DNA of 64,000 nucleotides, taken from contig NC_091930.1 of NCBI RefSeq assembly GCF_041260155.1, forward strand, positions 42,413,096-42,477,095, written 5' to 3'. A model generated the notes under the pieces. That model saw only the letters and a list, made by a program, of their open reading frames with translations. It had not been told where the DNA came from and made no database searches. The stretch is from Ptychodera flava. Lineage: Eukaryota > Hemichordata > Enteropneusta > Ptychoderidae. The first letter of the stretch is position 1. Every line of letters starts with the position of its first letter. Below, piece after piece: positions 1 to 12,401 of this stretch. The position numbers and the translations under genes are program-made.

Positions 1-1875
1 TTACCGACGAGAGATGGTTCTTAAATCTCACAAGCCTCTGTCTTGGTGGGATATCAAAAGTAATCAAAGTGATTTCGGATCTCGAAACTTGAACAGGGTC
101 ACCACAATGTGCATCGATAAATCAAACGTGGCTGCCGTCATATGCGGCATATTTGAATCCTACAGTGATCGTTTTCATTTCAATCAAAGCGGAATATTCA
201 CCGTGAACATTAGCAGTGGTTGTTGGTCGAACCATATCAGGAGAAAGAGTCATGTTGTATTTCTTACTCCTGCCAGGAAAAGTCACTGCAATTTTTCAAT
301 CGTCGACTGTGTCAATAACTCTCGCCACGGTTCACCAGCAAACCTCGTCACTGCCTGGACCATTCCCCCCGCTGATATGTAAGAGAGGCCCTACTGATAC
401 AGTAACGGTTTCTTGCTAGCAATTCATGTGATTCATCGGAGATATCACGGGATAGAGCACCAAGTAAAAAACTAGCACACGTTTGCCGTTGTTAGCTTGT
501 GCATGAATAAACTGTACATGTGGAAGGAACGTTGCATTCTGTTGTGGTCACATTTGCATATGATCAATACGCGTTACTGAAGTGAAGCGTCCGAAAATAG
601 GAAGCTGAATGAAAATGAATGAAGAACGACATTGTGTTTCGCCATATTTCTAAAACCTATGTTTGAAAAACAATAGATAACTTGACGTTGAAAATGGGGA
701 GTTCATTTTTTCCTGTCAAACATAGTTCCATGAGCAAGCATATGTATGTGCCCGTGGTATTCAGTATGTCGTCACAGGCTTAACGTTACTATCATAGCAG
801 CACTGGATAAGATAAACGTAACAATGGAAATTAACAACTTAGGGATTAACTTCTGTTTGTCACCCGAGTTGGTCAGAAAAGGACCCGGGTTTCAGGTACC
901 ATGCAAGTTAATGCAGTCTTTCCCCAATGATTTTGAATTTCACCGAATTGTTGATCAATTGTGGAGTATTGGGAGTCTATGACAAGACTATGAATAAATT
1001 TTCCCAATATAAAACTTGCAATATTTTTGCATATATTGACCCTAAATAATAGACATCATTGTACTTGATAAGAAAAGGGTGGTCACAGGTGCATATGTGT
1101 ACAATAAAAATTTGATTTTGGAATTTTGCCGAAAATGTTGATCAACTATACATTGTAGTCCATGAGAAAACTATAAATAATTTTTGTAATACAAACAAAC
1201 TAAATCTCTGTATTTATAGAGTCTTGATTATTGATATCAATATACGTGATTAGACTAGGATGGTCAGAGGTGAATGTGTGTGCAAGAAATGTGATTTTTG
1301 AATTTCATCGAAACCTTGATTAACTATACATTGTAGTCTATGAGGAAATTATAGATAATTTTTTCCAGTACAAAACTTGCAAAATCTGTGTACACTGTAT
1401 GTATAAACTCTTGATTATTGAGATTAATGTTCTTGATTAGACTAGGATGGTTACAGTTGCATGTGTGTGCAAGATATTTGATTTGAAATTTCACCGAAAT
1501 GTTGAATCACAATATATTCTGTCTATGAGGAAGCCATGAATAACACATGGGTTATCATCTCCCGAATTGTTCTTCAAAGGTTGTTTGATCTGAAGCTTCT
1601 AGTTGTTATTGATGACACTATGCAATATTCTAAATAGTTTGTACTCTGTCAAGTCTTCAAAAACAAAAATGTATACGGCGACATAAATGTTTGACACTGA
1701 CGTAGAAACAAATTATTGTCCATGGGATAATGCTATCAAATAATTTATCTCCCCAATTGTTATTGAAAGGTTAAGTTGAAACTTTAAGTCATTATGAAAG
1801 GGTAGTTTTGGACAAGAGAGGGGTTGGGTTAGTAGAAACAATGACAGCCTAAATCTTTTGCCTCAAGTTAGCATT
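1..1875 (+). repeat. Large dispersed repeat, copy 1 (left end outside window)
   Basis: Closely similar along its length to 17577-19402 in the same orientation, with many small indels and substitutions. The shared sequence begins at or before base 1 and ends at the common stretch cctcaagtt near 1870 and 19398. The short reading frames in it are not conserved in length between copies, so I see no gene. It includes a tandem array of about 185 bp units. No terminal inverted repeat is visible because the left end is cut off, so the class is unknown. Confidence 0.8.
930..1550 (+). repeat. Tandem repeat, about 185 bp unit, about 3.3 copies
   Basis: Successive units carry the same landmarks: a stretch like aatttcaccgaaatgttgat, then actatacattgtagtctatg, then an AT-rich tail ending in gcatgtgtgtgcaag. 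Landmarks recur near 934, 1121, 1300 and 1486. The same array is present at 18466-19070, and a single diverged unit lies at 8435-8510, so the unit also exists on its own. Confidence 0.75.
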
Positions 1876-2931
1876 GTATCACAATCGTCCGTAGCGTATG
1901 CTTGTAGTCCGCCTAGTCTACTCCTCCTGAATGAACAGAAGTTTGCAAGTAAATGGATTTGCATAACGAAATAAACAAATTATACAGCAGAGAGACTAAA
2001 AATTCCCCAGAATCAGATCCAATGGCTTAACAAAACAATAGGCATATCAAGACGCATGTCTTGCTATCACATGATCTCGTGAGGCGACATTATAACACGT
2101 CTTGCTACAAAATTCTCTCTCCTTATTCAGGTCTGAAAATTCGGATCAATTTCCCTCCTAACCTAAGCTGTCTGGCGCCCAATTTTCACCAAATAACTTA
2201 AATGAAAAATATGTCAAGCCCAAGATTGAAACTGTGCATCAATTAGCGGCAATATGATTTGAAATAATTTCTCAACACACTTTCTTTGCTTCCTTTTATT
2301 CTTTTCAACATTTAAACAAATAGGGAGAACAAGTTCTTGAGCGTTATATTTTGCAGCATTTTCTTTATTAAAGTTGCAGTGTAAAAAGCAGGACATGTTT
2401 TCGAGTCAAGCAACTTTATGTAAAAGCACGATATTTATGTCATTGTTACAAACGAAAGCCCTTAATGCATCGACACACGCAGTCCTATATGGAGTGTCCA
2501 TGACAACGACCACAAATAAGCCACAGTACGGTTAAGCGAAATAATGATTCATCAAGAAAGCGAACAAGTACATGATGTCTGACAAACAACACAACTATTC
2601 GCATTATCATTTGAATAATCAATATCCAGCAACATTACTTGAGCTTTATTCTGCATAGGAGTGTCTTCGGGACTTTGCTGTGTGCCGTGACATTCCCTGT
2701 TAACTACAAGAGTTTGTGATATAGCTGCCAGACCGACGATTTTTTCAGAAACGGTGACCAAAATTGTTTCGCTTTGGGTGGTTCCATTGTATTCAAACAA
2801 ACCATATCGCGTATTGTTTTGTTTCAAGCGTCATGGCTGATATGGCGCTACCTTTGTCTCGCACAAAGATTAGTACATTTAGCAGCTATTGACACCACTA
2901 CTATTGATTAAAGCACAGGATCGCATGTATA
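1876..2931. other. No gene seen (1.06 kb)
   Basis: AT-rich sequence between two repeat blocks. The minus-strand reading frames at 2214-2396 and 2552-2827 are 60-91 codons, lack recognisable domains and have no convincing splice sites. I see nothing supportable here. Confidence 0.5.
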
Positions 2932-3956
2932 CGTCAGTGTGCATATAAAGTAGATACAAGCTATGTTGGCGGCAAATACGCAAACCGCGTTTCACGAGCT
3001 CGTTTATAAAGGGTCAACGAAAACAACATACGTTTGAATTATATTGAGAAAATGAAGATAGTCTGTATATAGCAGCAATAGAACTCACGTGATGGGTTTG
3101 GGTTTGTATCGTGTTAGTTATGAACATAAGGAATTATCTCAAACTTACTGTTATTTCAAATTCAAAGGGACGAAGCTCATGACCTTCTTTGTTGCCCATT
3201 GACACTGCACTGAGTACGTAGGGATGAGGCATTAGATTGTCTCGTTGATGGGATTTTAGGTTATCGCTGTTAAAAATTAGCACCTCAAATGCAAGGCTGA
3301 GTACCGAGCCACTCTTAAATAAACTTTCATCATGATGTCAACGTCAATCTTTGTCAAATATGGCAAGCGCCCTAAAACTGTAGCATTGCATCCAAACAGT
3401 TTTTAACATGATCAAGCATTAAGAACCAGAAGTCACCGTGCACATTTTTCACGACTGAAACATGGGCCTGATATGTGTAGGATATATGTAAATGGAAAAC
3501 CAACCAACTAACAAACAAAAACATCATTTTATGTACAGACTTCACGACGATTTCATACACGCAGAAGACTCGTAACATTCAACCTTATGTGAAGCTGACC
3601 AATATGGAAGAGCTTAACGTTAATTGTCGTTTTTAAACATTTTGCTCTTGCCTCACAGGAGGTGTCGTTTCACACTTTTTCATTGTTCCTTATCATATGA
3701 TGAATTTAACAATGCGAAAGAAGGTGCACATATCTAAATTAATTTAGTGTTTACTTTAAAAGGGTCGACTTGAAATAGGCTACTTTGGCGTCACGACATA
3801 GAGAAACATATAGCAGGGAGGCTGGAAAGCTGCCAGAATTAAATCAATAGAATGAATAATACAATGGCTTAATATGTCATGACGTGTATCGTACCATCAA
3901 GTAACACAAGGGGATGACGTGGTAATATCTTAAATAGATTATTCTTGTCATATGAA

Positions 3957-5435
3957 CAGGGCTTTCATTAAGTTTTTTATCACAGGCTGAAACACACTAT
4001 CAGGAAACTAGTTAATGCAGCGACCTTTGGTGCTGCGGCCGATGAATGAGGGTCATCGGCAGGGGCGAGAGCTAGAGAGGGGGATGTGCCCCCGTCGAAG
4101 GGGGTTATAGGGGTCTACCCCTAGAAAATTTTGAGATTTTATGGCTTTTTTACAGCTATTTTGTTGCTTTCTAGATGCTTTTCTATGCATTTTAGGAGCT
4201 AAATTTATTCAGCATTTTATCAAGTTTGACAGCTATTTTTGTGTAAAATCATTATAACACAAACAGTGAAATAAAAATCTAAGGAGAGCAAGTACCAAAA
4301 AGCGACTAAGGATCACGCTGTCATTTGACAGCAAGGTTACGGCTTCGTATCAAGAGCCACGCATACACAAACAAACATAAACACAGAGAACGACGCAAAT
4401 TGTATAGGCGATATGTGGAGCCGCTTTCCCTTTATTACATTTAATAAAAATAATATGAATCGAACAGTAAACAATTCTCATGTGATCAGCAACACCGGAG
4501 TAAATTTGTTTAACCACACTTAGGAGTCGGAGACGCTGACGCCACGCTTGAAAGTGGAGACTGTACAGCCACAGTCACCATGAGTACGACATGAAACAAA
4601 TTAGAAACGGGGAAAAGTCCAACATTTTTTCAACCTCGTATTGAACGTTAAAAATATGAGTATTTTACGACTCATTCTTCTCACTACTCAAGATAGAATA
4701 CCGTTTAACAAATTTGCTTTACCCTCGGTGACTTATCGTTTCTCTCGCTGCTCAATCGCCAGAAATGACTACATACATGTACTAGCCTCCATGGCATTAT
4801 ACGGCTCATTCAGTTGACTTCGTAAATCCAAAATTGCAACTACGTAAACGTCCGTACTCCATTGTAAATCGTTATCGTGGCATACATTAATGACTTTCAA
4901 GAAACTTGAAACAATTAAAATTACCTCTTTTCTTTCCTCCCGAACCCCCATAAATCAAACAAAATCGTCGCCGGCCGTTTGCAATCGTATAAAAGGCGAA
5001 TCAGTAGTACATAATAGAGGAATCACAGGATCCGACATTCGACGAATGTGGAAAAAGCCAATCAGATGACGCGACGCATCAATATCAATCGACTTGATTG
5101 GACAATTAGATCATAGCATTATATCTGACTCCTGAGTGAAGCTTTCGTATGATGCGGAAGTAAGTTAGCGAGGCAAGTTCGCGGTATAGATTCATCCTTA
5201 ATTGAAGCGTAGATCACATTTTCACATGTAACTTTTTATAATTCTGTGTAAAAGCCGATCATAAAGGGTAAAAGGAAGGATCGGTGTTTGATTTCAACCG
5301 GCGATCGTTCCGTTTTCTATGTAAACGCCGATAATAAGGGTGAAAGAAGTGATATCGATATATGTTTTCAACCGGCGATCCTCCGTTGTCAGGCGGCGAA
5401 AAATCGCCGCCTGACGGCTGTTAATGAAAGCACTG
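3957..5435 (+). mobile_element. Non-autonomous hAT-like DNA transposon, 1.48 kb
   Basis: The ends form an imperfect terminal inverted repeat: CAGGGCTTTCATTAA at the left, and the right end reads CAGTGCTTTCATTAA on the other strand. The flanks tatgaa (3951-3956) and tatgga (5436-5441) look like a mutated target duplication; hAT elements normally make 8 bp, so the family call rests on the CAG-type ends. The empty site is seen in the second tandem copy near 7116. No transposase frame is present. Inside are two degenerate copies of an 70-80 bp unit (about 5250-5385) and a perfect 12 bp stem hairpin at 5388-5415. Confidence 0.6.
5388..5415. other. Perfect 12 bp stem hairpin near the right end of the hAT-like element
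   Basis: gtcaggcggcga, a loop of four A, then tcgccgcctgac. It is GC-rich in an AT-rich setting and lies 20 bp inside the element terminus, where subterminal transposase-binding structures are common. Function is not shown by the sequence. Confidence 0.75.
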
Positions 5436-6091
5436 TATGGAGATTAAAATCGACTACAGAAGATGTCAAGTAGTGAGGTTGGCTGGTGCACCATCATTAT
5501 CGTTGTTTTCAAAGTGTTCAACCTTCTTGGAACGCTGCATACTTGGTGTTAAAGGACATAAAATGGGTAGCAAGCGCAAAATTACATCTGCGTACAGTGA
5601 ATAACAGGTACGAATTATTTCTATAGCTGTAAGCAGAACAATATAGTTTCACGCACCATCCACCTGTGGTAGATTGGTACAATTTTTTACTGAAAAATTT
5701 CAACCAAGGTCCCTCTTTACAGGAACTGTGCTTCAGCTTATTGTCAATTCCCCGCTAATGTTACCTCTCTGGTCTCACTGAGCTACAGAGTTGGTCTTCA
5801 CACTAAATCTGCTTGATTTGCCGTGTCAAAGTTGCCGTGGCCTGTCAAGTACACTGGTATGCGACGTTTCCGCGCATTGTATCACGGACATTGATTGTAT
5901 GCTCGCCATGTACTACTGATACCGTTTCCAGTTGTTTACCTAAATATGGTCAACATATGTGAATTATTTCTAATTACATCCGATGTAGGCAATATTATGA
6001 CATTTGCATATTTGTATTGTCTAGGTGTAGGCTTGTTTTAATTAGCAAAATAAATTTTTTGAATAATCTCTTCTACCTTTAGCTTGTAACG

Positions 6092-7680
6092 CCTGTATAC
6101 GTCAGTTTGCATATAAAGTAGACACACGCTATGTTGGCGGCAAATACGCAAACCGCTTATTGCGTTTCACGAGCTCGTTATAAAGGTCAACGAAAACTAC
6201 TACGTTTGAATTGTATTGAGAAAATGAAGACAGTCTCTGTACATAATAGTAATATAACTCTTGGCGACGGGTTTTGGGTTTGTATCGTGTTAGCTATGAA
6301 CATAAGAAATTATCTCAACCTACCGTTATTTCAAATTAAAAAGTACGAAGCTCATGACCTTCTTTGTTGCCCATTGACACTGCACTGAGTACGTAGGGAT
6401 GAGGCATTAGATTGTCTCGTTGATGGGATTTTAGGTTATCGCTGTTAAAAATTAGCACCTCAAATGCAAGCCTGAGTACTGGAGCCACTCTTAAATAAAC
6501 TTTCATCATGTGTCAACGTCAATCTTTGTCAAATATGGCAAGCGCCCTAAACTGTAGCATTGCATCCAAACAGTTTTTAACATGATCAAGCATTACGAAC
6601 CAGAAGTCACCGTGCACATTTTTCACGACTGAAACATGAGCCTGATATGTGTAGGATATATTTAAATGGAAAACCAACCAACTAACAAACAAAAACATCA
6701 TTTTATGTACAGACTTCACGACGATTTCATACACGCAAAAGACTCGTAACATTCAACCTTATGTGAAGCTGACCAATATGGCAGCGCTTAACGTTAATTG
6801 TCGGTTTTTAAACATTTGCTCTTGCCTCATCGGAGGCGTCGTTTCACACTTTTTCATTGTTCCTTATCATATGATGCATTTAACAATGCGAAAGAAAGTG
6901 TACATATCTAAATTAATTTAGTTTATTACTTTAAAAGGGTCGACTTAGAATAGGCTACTTTGGCATCACAATATAGAAAACACAGCAGGGAGGCTGGAGA
7001 GTTGCCAGAATGAAATCAATAAAATGAATAATACAATGGCTAATGACGTGTATCATACCATCATGTAACACAAGGGGATGACGTAGTCCTATCTTAAATA
7101 GATTATTCTTCTTATATGAAGATTGAAATCGACTACAGTTAACGTCAAGTAGTGAGCTTGGATGGTGCACCATTATTATCGTTGTTTTCAAAGTGTTCAA
7201 CCTTCTTGAAACTTTTGCATACTTGGTGTTAAAGGACATAAAATGGGTAGCAAGCGCAAAATTTACAATTGCGTACAGTGAATAACAGGTACGAATTATT
7301 TCTATAGCTGTAAGCAGAACAATATAGTTTCATCCACAAGCCACCTGTGGTAGATTGGTATAATTTTTCACTGAAAATTTTCAACCAAGGTCCACTACAG
7401 GAACCTTGCTTCAACTTATTGTCAATTCCCCGCTTGGGTTGCCTTTCTGGCCTCACTGAGCTACAGACTTGGTCTTCACACTAAGTCTATACTTGTTTTG
7501 CCCTGTGAAAGTACACTGGTATGCGACGTTTTCTCGCATTGCATCACGGACATTGATTTATAACGTATGCTCGCCATATACTACTGATACCCTTTCCGTT
7601 GTTTACCTAAATATGGTCAAGAAGTTTGAATTGATTTCTAATTTCATCCAATCTTGGCAATTTATGACATATGCATATTT
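6092..7680 (+). repeat. Tandem repeat unit, copy 2 (uninterrupted)
   Basis: Matches 2932-3956 joined directly to 5442-6085. It starts with the same gtatacgtcag motif as copy 1 and begins within a few bases of the end of copy 1, so the two are a true head-to-tail duplication. No gene is recognisable. Confidence 0.8.
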
Positions 7681-8870
7681 GTAAAATATTTGTAAACTTG
7701 TAAAATTATTACATTGGATATCACATGTCATATCATTTTGGATTGTTTGTCAAAACATGTCGGCTTTTAGCAGAAACACATTTAAAAGCAGGTGTAGAAG
7801 CGTAGATTTTATCGAATCAGTGTACTCACATTCTTAAACATGTAGACTGTTTGTACCATCTCCATTCGAAACTGTTAGTGCTACTTTTTTAAAAACGACT
7901 AGCCTGATTGTGCAGCAAGCGTTGCAAAATAGTCGAACTTCATTGTACAGAGGAAAGACACGTTGTTATGAAGAAAGAATAAAGCATTTTGGAGTTTATT
8001 CATATTCATCAATTAAAAATCACCTTTATGCTAGTACAGGTTCTTAACTTTCCCCTCTGATGTGCCAGGGGTTGCTTGGCAAGCCTTGATGAAACTTGCT
8101 TGAAGAAACGTTCACAACATATAAGGCTGCATTCACAAACACATCTGGAGGGGGAGGGACATTTCACACAAGTTCACGGGTTTTTTTCAAATAACCCAAT
8201 AACAAACTCTGACTTGCTGTGTAATTTTGAAGTCCCTTCTCCATCAAAGTAAGGCAAAATGGGTCGATATAGTACTTGGTCCAACTATATCAAATCAGAA
8301 GACATGAGAGTTTATAGGGCAAACTATTGACATTCCCCATAAACAAGCTATATCTCTACATTTATATGTGTGTCATAATTCATGCAAGTGTACTTTGCTT
8401 GAAGTGACAAATAAAAAGCGCATGTGTATAAAAATGACTTTTACATTTCATCCATAATGTTGATTCACTATACATGGAAGTCTATGTTAAAACTATGAAC
8501 GCTAATTTTATGTAGTGGGCCTTATGCCGTGGACGCAGGAATCTCAAAAACGCTTCAGTAACTTTTCCTGAAATTTGGTCTGATGGTCGCTTGGGCATGT
8601 ATCTGGAACGGTCTTTTTTGTTTTTTTGATTGAATCATTTTAAAGTAACTTTTTTAGCTTTTTTGTGAAAACCACTATTTTCAATTTTTTCTCAAAACCA
8701 CTGATTTGATTATTGTTATGTTTGGCATGGGTGTTTGTATAGTTGAAATGCCGTCAGAAATATTCAAAATTTGGTGATACATGCCTTGTATTATTTTTAA
8801 ACAATATTTTTATTCATTTGTATTTATATTTACTTGATTTTTACTCACTTTTGCTAAAGCTATCGTCGGC
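7681..8870. other. Repeat fragments, no gene (1.2 kb)
   Basis: Contains a diverged single unit of the 185 bp repeat (about 8435-8510) and a short segment at 8123-8157 that matches 20324-20356 on the opposite strand (core tgcattcacaaacac). The rest is unassigned AT-rich sequence. Confidence 0.5.
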
Positions 8871-9160
8871 GCATGCGCAAAAATGTAGGACAAAATCTGA
8901 GTTGAAGAATCGAAACGGACGTCATTTTATTTCTCGGCCGGTCACATTTTTACGTTTAAACGTTTCACTGTGTATTTCAATTTGTTTCATAGTCATGAGT
9001 TGACAGTGATGCACTTTTGCGGCTGTCGTGTATTTTTTGATACGAAGGGCGCCTTTGATCGACTGAAGAATGATGGCCTCCGTAGGCGATAATCACCGGT
9101 ACCCAGATATATACAGTTCTATAAAGGAAGCAATCCACTAGCCCGTATAGGTCAGGGGCT
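8871..9160 (+). repeat. Direct repeat flanking a MITE, left copy
   Basis: Shares gcgcatgcgca, the block cgtattttttg, and tgaagaatgatggcctccgta with 10026-10290. The two copies are diverged and lie directly either side of the Harbinger-like element 9167-10017. Confidence 0.65.
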
Positions 9161-9166
9161 CACTTA

Positions 9167-10017
9167 GGGGAGAACCCTTGATTTCGGGGGGGGGTATGGA
9201 GGATTTTGAGAGAAAAAAAATTGTCACCAGGTGAAATAGAAGAAAAAAATTAAGCCTGTAATGGCTTGAGAAAAAAAAATCTCATAACAGACTGAAGTAA
9301 AAAAGAATTGTCACTATGCTCTTGAAATGAGCAAAATTTTGGAAACTTCATCCTCATGTATTCTTTGCTGGCATGCTGCCATAGGTGCTGCAAATATTTT
9401 TACCACAAGCAAATCTTATGTGTTTTTTTCAGCACTTATGATATAAGCTCACTACTACTTTACACCTCAGTGCACTCGATGTTTTCCTTCCCTTTTCTGA
9501 CCCAAGAAATCATTTTTCAGGATTTCTGTTGCAATATCTCAATGGCATAGGCAATATCTAGATGGGACTATTTGACTTCTGTAAATTGTGAAAATTTAAA
9601 ACGCAAGACAGGAGTCAATAAACTAGTTTTAAACCAATATATTATTCTCTCAATATAAATATGTTACAAAGATTACAGGTTAACAATGAAAAATTGACAA
9701 ACAACAAATATAATGAAATACAATGTGTGACCCTTGTTTTTCTGACCACAAAAGAATTAGAAATTGACTGTTTTAAAGAAGAGCAAGTATAGTACTAATC
9801 ACAGTTGGAATTTAAAATGAATTACATAAAACCATCCTGTGATATGTAGAATACTGGCTTAAATTTGAAAAATTGCACTGATACTCCATTTGAAAAAAAA
9901 AATGATGCAGGTCTGACAGTAGAAATAAAAAATTGCTGCCACTCTAACTGGGAAAAAATTGCTCCCATACCCACTTCCTCCATACCCCCTCCCCCGAGAA
10001 ATCAAATAGTTCTCCCC
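9167..10017 (+). mobile_element. PIF/Harbinger-like MITE, 851 bp
   Basis: The ends are inverted: ggggagaac at the left, gttctcccc-type sequence at the right (tagttctcccc), and the similarity extends inward through a G-run and gtatggagg for over 50 bp. The element is flanked by TTA on both sides (9164-9166 and 10018-10020). A 3 bp TWA duplication with G-rich ends is typical of PIF/Harbinger. No transposase frame is present, so it is non-autonomous. Confidence 0.65.
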
Positions 10018-10025
10018 TTAATACG

Positions 10026-10290
10026 CGCATGCGCATATAACAAGTTAGCATTGTTTTGCAAGCTTCAAGGACTTTGAAGAATCAAACTGACGCTATCTTG
10101 TTTCTCAGTCTAGAGCGAATTTTGACGTTTTAAAGTTATTAGCGTGTATTTGATGATGTTTTGTTAATATAAGTTTCACAGTGATGGTTCTTTTGTTGCT
10201 GTCGTGTATTTTTTGGCACGAAACGCTCCTTCGATAGACTGAAGAATGATGGCCTCCGTACTCAGTACTCACCCGGTACCGCGTACCGGC
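10026..10290 (+). repeat. Direct repeat flanking a MITE, right copy
   Basis: Second copy of the block at 8871-9160, beginning immediately to the right of the MITE. It is followed by GC-rich sequence (about 10260-10360) containing ctctctc/gagagag inverted stretches, and then by about 660 bp (10360-11020) in which I see no gene. Confidence 0.6.
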
Positions 10291-11069
10291 GAATCCATTG
10301 CTTTAGCAAGGCAATCCCACCGGCGCCCGTACTAATAGCTGGATGAGAGCGAGAGAACGCTCTCTCTTTCTTCGTCCATGTCATAACTAGCGTCGTTTTA
10401 TGTTGATGTACTGTCCTTTCGACGCAGCGATAACTTTTAGTTTTCTGTTGCTTATTTAGGGTAATTTCATCAGTTTTGCTGGGTTTTTTGACATCATTGT
10501 TGACTTCGATCGCTAAAAACAGTGTGCTTATGTGCTGACCGATCTACTATTAAGTACGCGCACTTCAGAATCACGGCAAAATCCGACATGGCAATTTGGC
10601 GTGATCATCAGATCATACGTGATCCGAGATTGCACTTTAGCATGGTCACGATAACTAATGTTGTTTGTTTCACTGTTGTTACATACATTTCCACTAAAAG
10701 ACCATCAGAATGTCCTCTTGGCTACTTGAAATCGTGCACTGTCAACATCACTATGCTTGAATGTAGTAGACTCTTACTATGAATTAAACCGACTGTCACT
10801 GCATATTGTATGTGTGCAAGGCACTCCGTATCATATCAAAAAATTTAGTTATTGCGACGTTTGAGATGCCAGAAGCCAGAATTTATAGTTTACGAGAAAT
10901 TTATCTTACATGTAAAACTCAGTTCTACTGTGAACAAAGTGCAAGCTATGTTGTATAGATATTTTGTATCTATCACTGTGTCAGAAAAGCAGAGGGAACA
11001 AACCAGTCAGAGAAACTCTGCACTGTAAAAAAGGCGGAAGCTAGACGCGTCTTTACGCTTTCAAAATGT

Positions 11070-11215
11070 AGATGTCGGTGTTCAAATTCCAACGGCTAGT
11101 GTTCATATCGTTAACACCAGTGTTCATATTATTAACACTGATGTTCAAAACCTGAACACGGAGTGTTAACAACCATCTTCTTCAAGTGTTCAAAAACTCA
11201 ACATTACAGAAATTT
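11070..11215. repeat. Left subterminal GTGTTCAA array
   Basis: At least six copies of gtgttcaa, gtgttcat, gtgttaac or the complement tgaacac within about 150 bp, in mixed orientation. The same motif is even denser at 13540-13862, at the other end of the element. Confidence 0.7.
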
Positions 11216-11470
11216 TACAATATTGTAAAACAATTAACAATCTTTAGTGTTTTTTACTTTCCTATGGCTATATTGAATTTATTGCTGCCTCGCTGTCCGG
11301 CAAACGTACACGGATTTTGATGTAACGAATTTGCCACTAAGTGAAAAATATCTCCGGTCTAAAATTGCTGAAAGCATGTTTTTTTTAAACAAGAAAGTAT
11401 ACAAAATAATTTTACATGTTGACTACTGGTTGAAATTTTGAAATTTTGAAAAGAAAATCAGATAACCACC

Positions 11471-11641
11471 ATGAACGTTTTAATCTTAACATCGGCGTGC
11501 AAGAGGCGTTCTACTCCTAAACACTTGGTGTTCAAGTTTGGTGCCTTTTCTTATCCCGTCATGCATCAAAACGGAAGTTGCGACATTTTTCTTGTAAACG
11601 CACGCCGAAGTCGTGATCGTGCGGAAGCAAGACCAGAAAGG
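11471..11641 (+). CDS. Candidate first coding exon, unrecognised protein
   Basis: The ATG at 11471 sits in a strong start context (accaccATG). The 57-codon frame ends at a consensus donor, AGG|GTAAGT, in phase 0. The product is basic and Arg-rich towards its end (RRSRDRAEARPER). I recognise no family. A possible partner exon begins at 12192 in the same phase. Both lie inside the CACTA-like element, so this may be an element gene, a captured host exon or chance. Confidence is low because no domain supports it. Confidence 0.22.
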
Positions 11642-11784
11642 GTAAGTTTTCTCTCCAAAATAGTAAAACGTGTTTAATTTTGAAGCATCTGTATTACTAT
11701 CCTTTGAAATTATTTGTGTAGTACTTTGGAATAGCTAAAATACGTGAAGAAACCTTTTTTCTTTCAGTGGCTGGTATACCATAC

Positions 11785-11929
11785 ACTAGCTGTGAATACG
11801 CAGCGGTGTTTTGGGCCATGGCGTATCGATCGCACTCGGGTCAAGGGTCATCAACACAGAAATGTGGCGATGACCCTTGACCCGAGCGCGCTCGATATGC
11901 CACATTACCGCTGCGTAATCACAGCTAAC
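11785..11929. other. Large imperfect hairpin, arms about 62-68 bp
   Basis: The left arm (11785-11852) and right arm (11869-11929) are inverted copies with a few mismatches and small indels around a 16 bp loop. The inner part, ctcgggtcaagggtcatc, is perfect. It is GC-rich compared with its surroundings. It lies inside the CACTA-like element and may be a nested fold-back insertion. Confidence 0.8.
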
Positions 11930-12191
11930 ACATGTCTTTTAGTAATCACAATCGCATGTAAAACATTAGTTAAACATCGCAGAGTGTACACTCTATTGTT
12001 TCAGCATATGGGAGTTAGTTTTTTTTTCACTTTTCATCAGTTGATGACAAGATGAAGGCAATATTTTGTAACAGTATCGAAAAGAGGCACTGTATTCCAA
12101 AGTCATCCCTTTTCCTTAACCTAATAAGGCCACCTTGTCTTTCACTTAAATTCTCATGTCGCCATATTACCTATTGTTGCATTATTTTCAG

Positions 12192-12275
12192 GATGTGAAA
12201 AGTTGGATTGACCTGGTAATCGAAGAGTTATTACAGAAGCTGATGGTATAGAAAGTGAAGAAGATGAGTGTACAG
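12192..12275 (+). CDS. Candidate second exon following 11471-11641
   Basis: Preceded by a good acceptor (gcattattttcag). In phase 0 it reads DVKSWIDLVIEELLQ and reaches a stop at 12249-12251. The neighbouring frame continues as an acidic stretch (ADGIESEEDECT) up to tacag|gtagct. Either the protein ends early or one base is missing near 12233. The amphipathic start and acidic end look protein-like, but no family is recognised. Confidence 0.2.
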
Positions 12276-12401
12276 GTAGCTGTCTGGAAACATGCTTGAG
12301 AACCTCATTCATCTCTAATGTAGAGTAACTTTCGTGGGTCAGTAACTGAATTTTGATAAGTTTCTGTATTTTTGTTCTGAATTTATCTAAGCTTTGAGAA
12401 C

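Larger units (their letters stand above)
2932..6085 (+). repeat. Tandem repeat unit, copy 1, split by a transposon insertion
   Basis: Bases 2932-3956 match 6092-7115 and bases 5442-6085 match 7116-7680, in the same order and orientation. The 1.48 kb between the two matching parts (3957-5435) is missing from copy 2 and is the hAT-like element listed separately. Copy 2 therefore shows the empty site. Both copies contain a 68-77 codon minus-strand frame (3372-3578 and 6519-6752); the rest of the unit looks non-coding, so this is probably shared ancestry rather than selection. Confidence 0.8.

Noticed and set aside
14-982. Plus-strand frames of 67-122 codons near the left edge
   Set aside because: They lie in the dispersed repeat, and the matching sequence at 17577-18515 has frameshifts relative to them. 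No domain.
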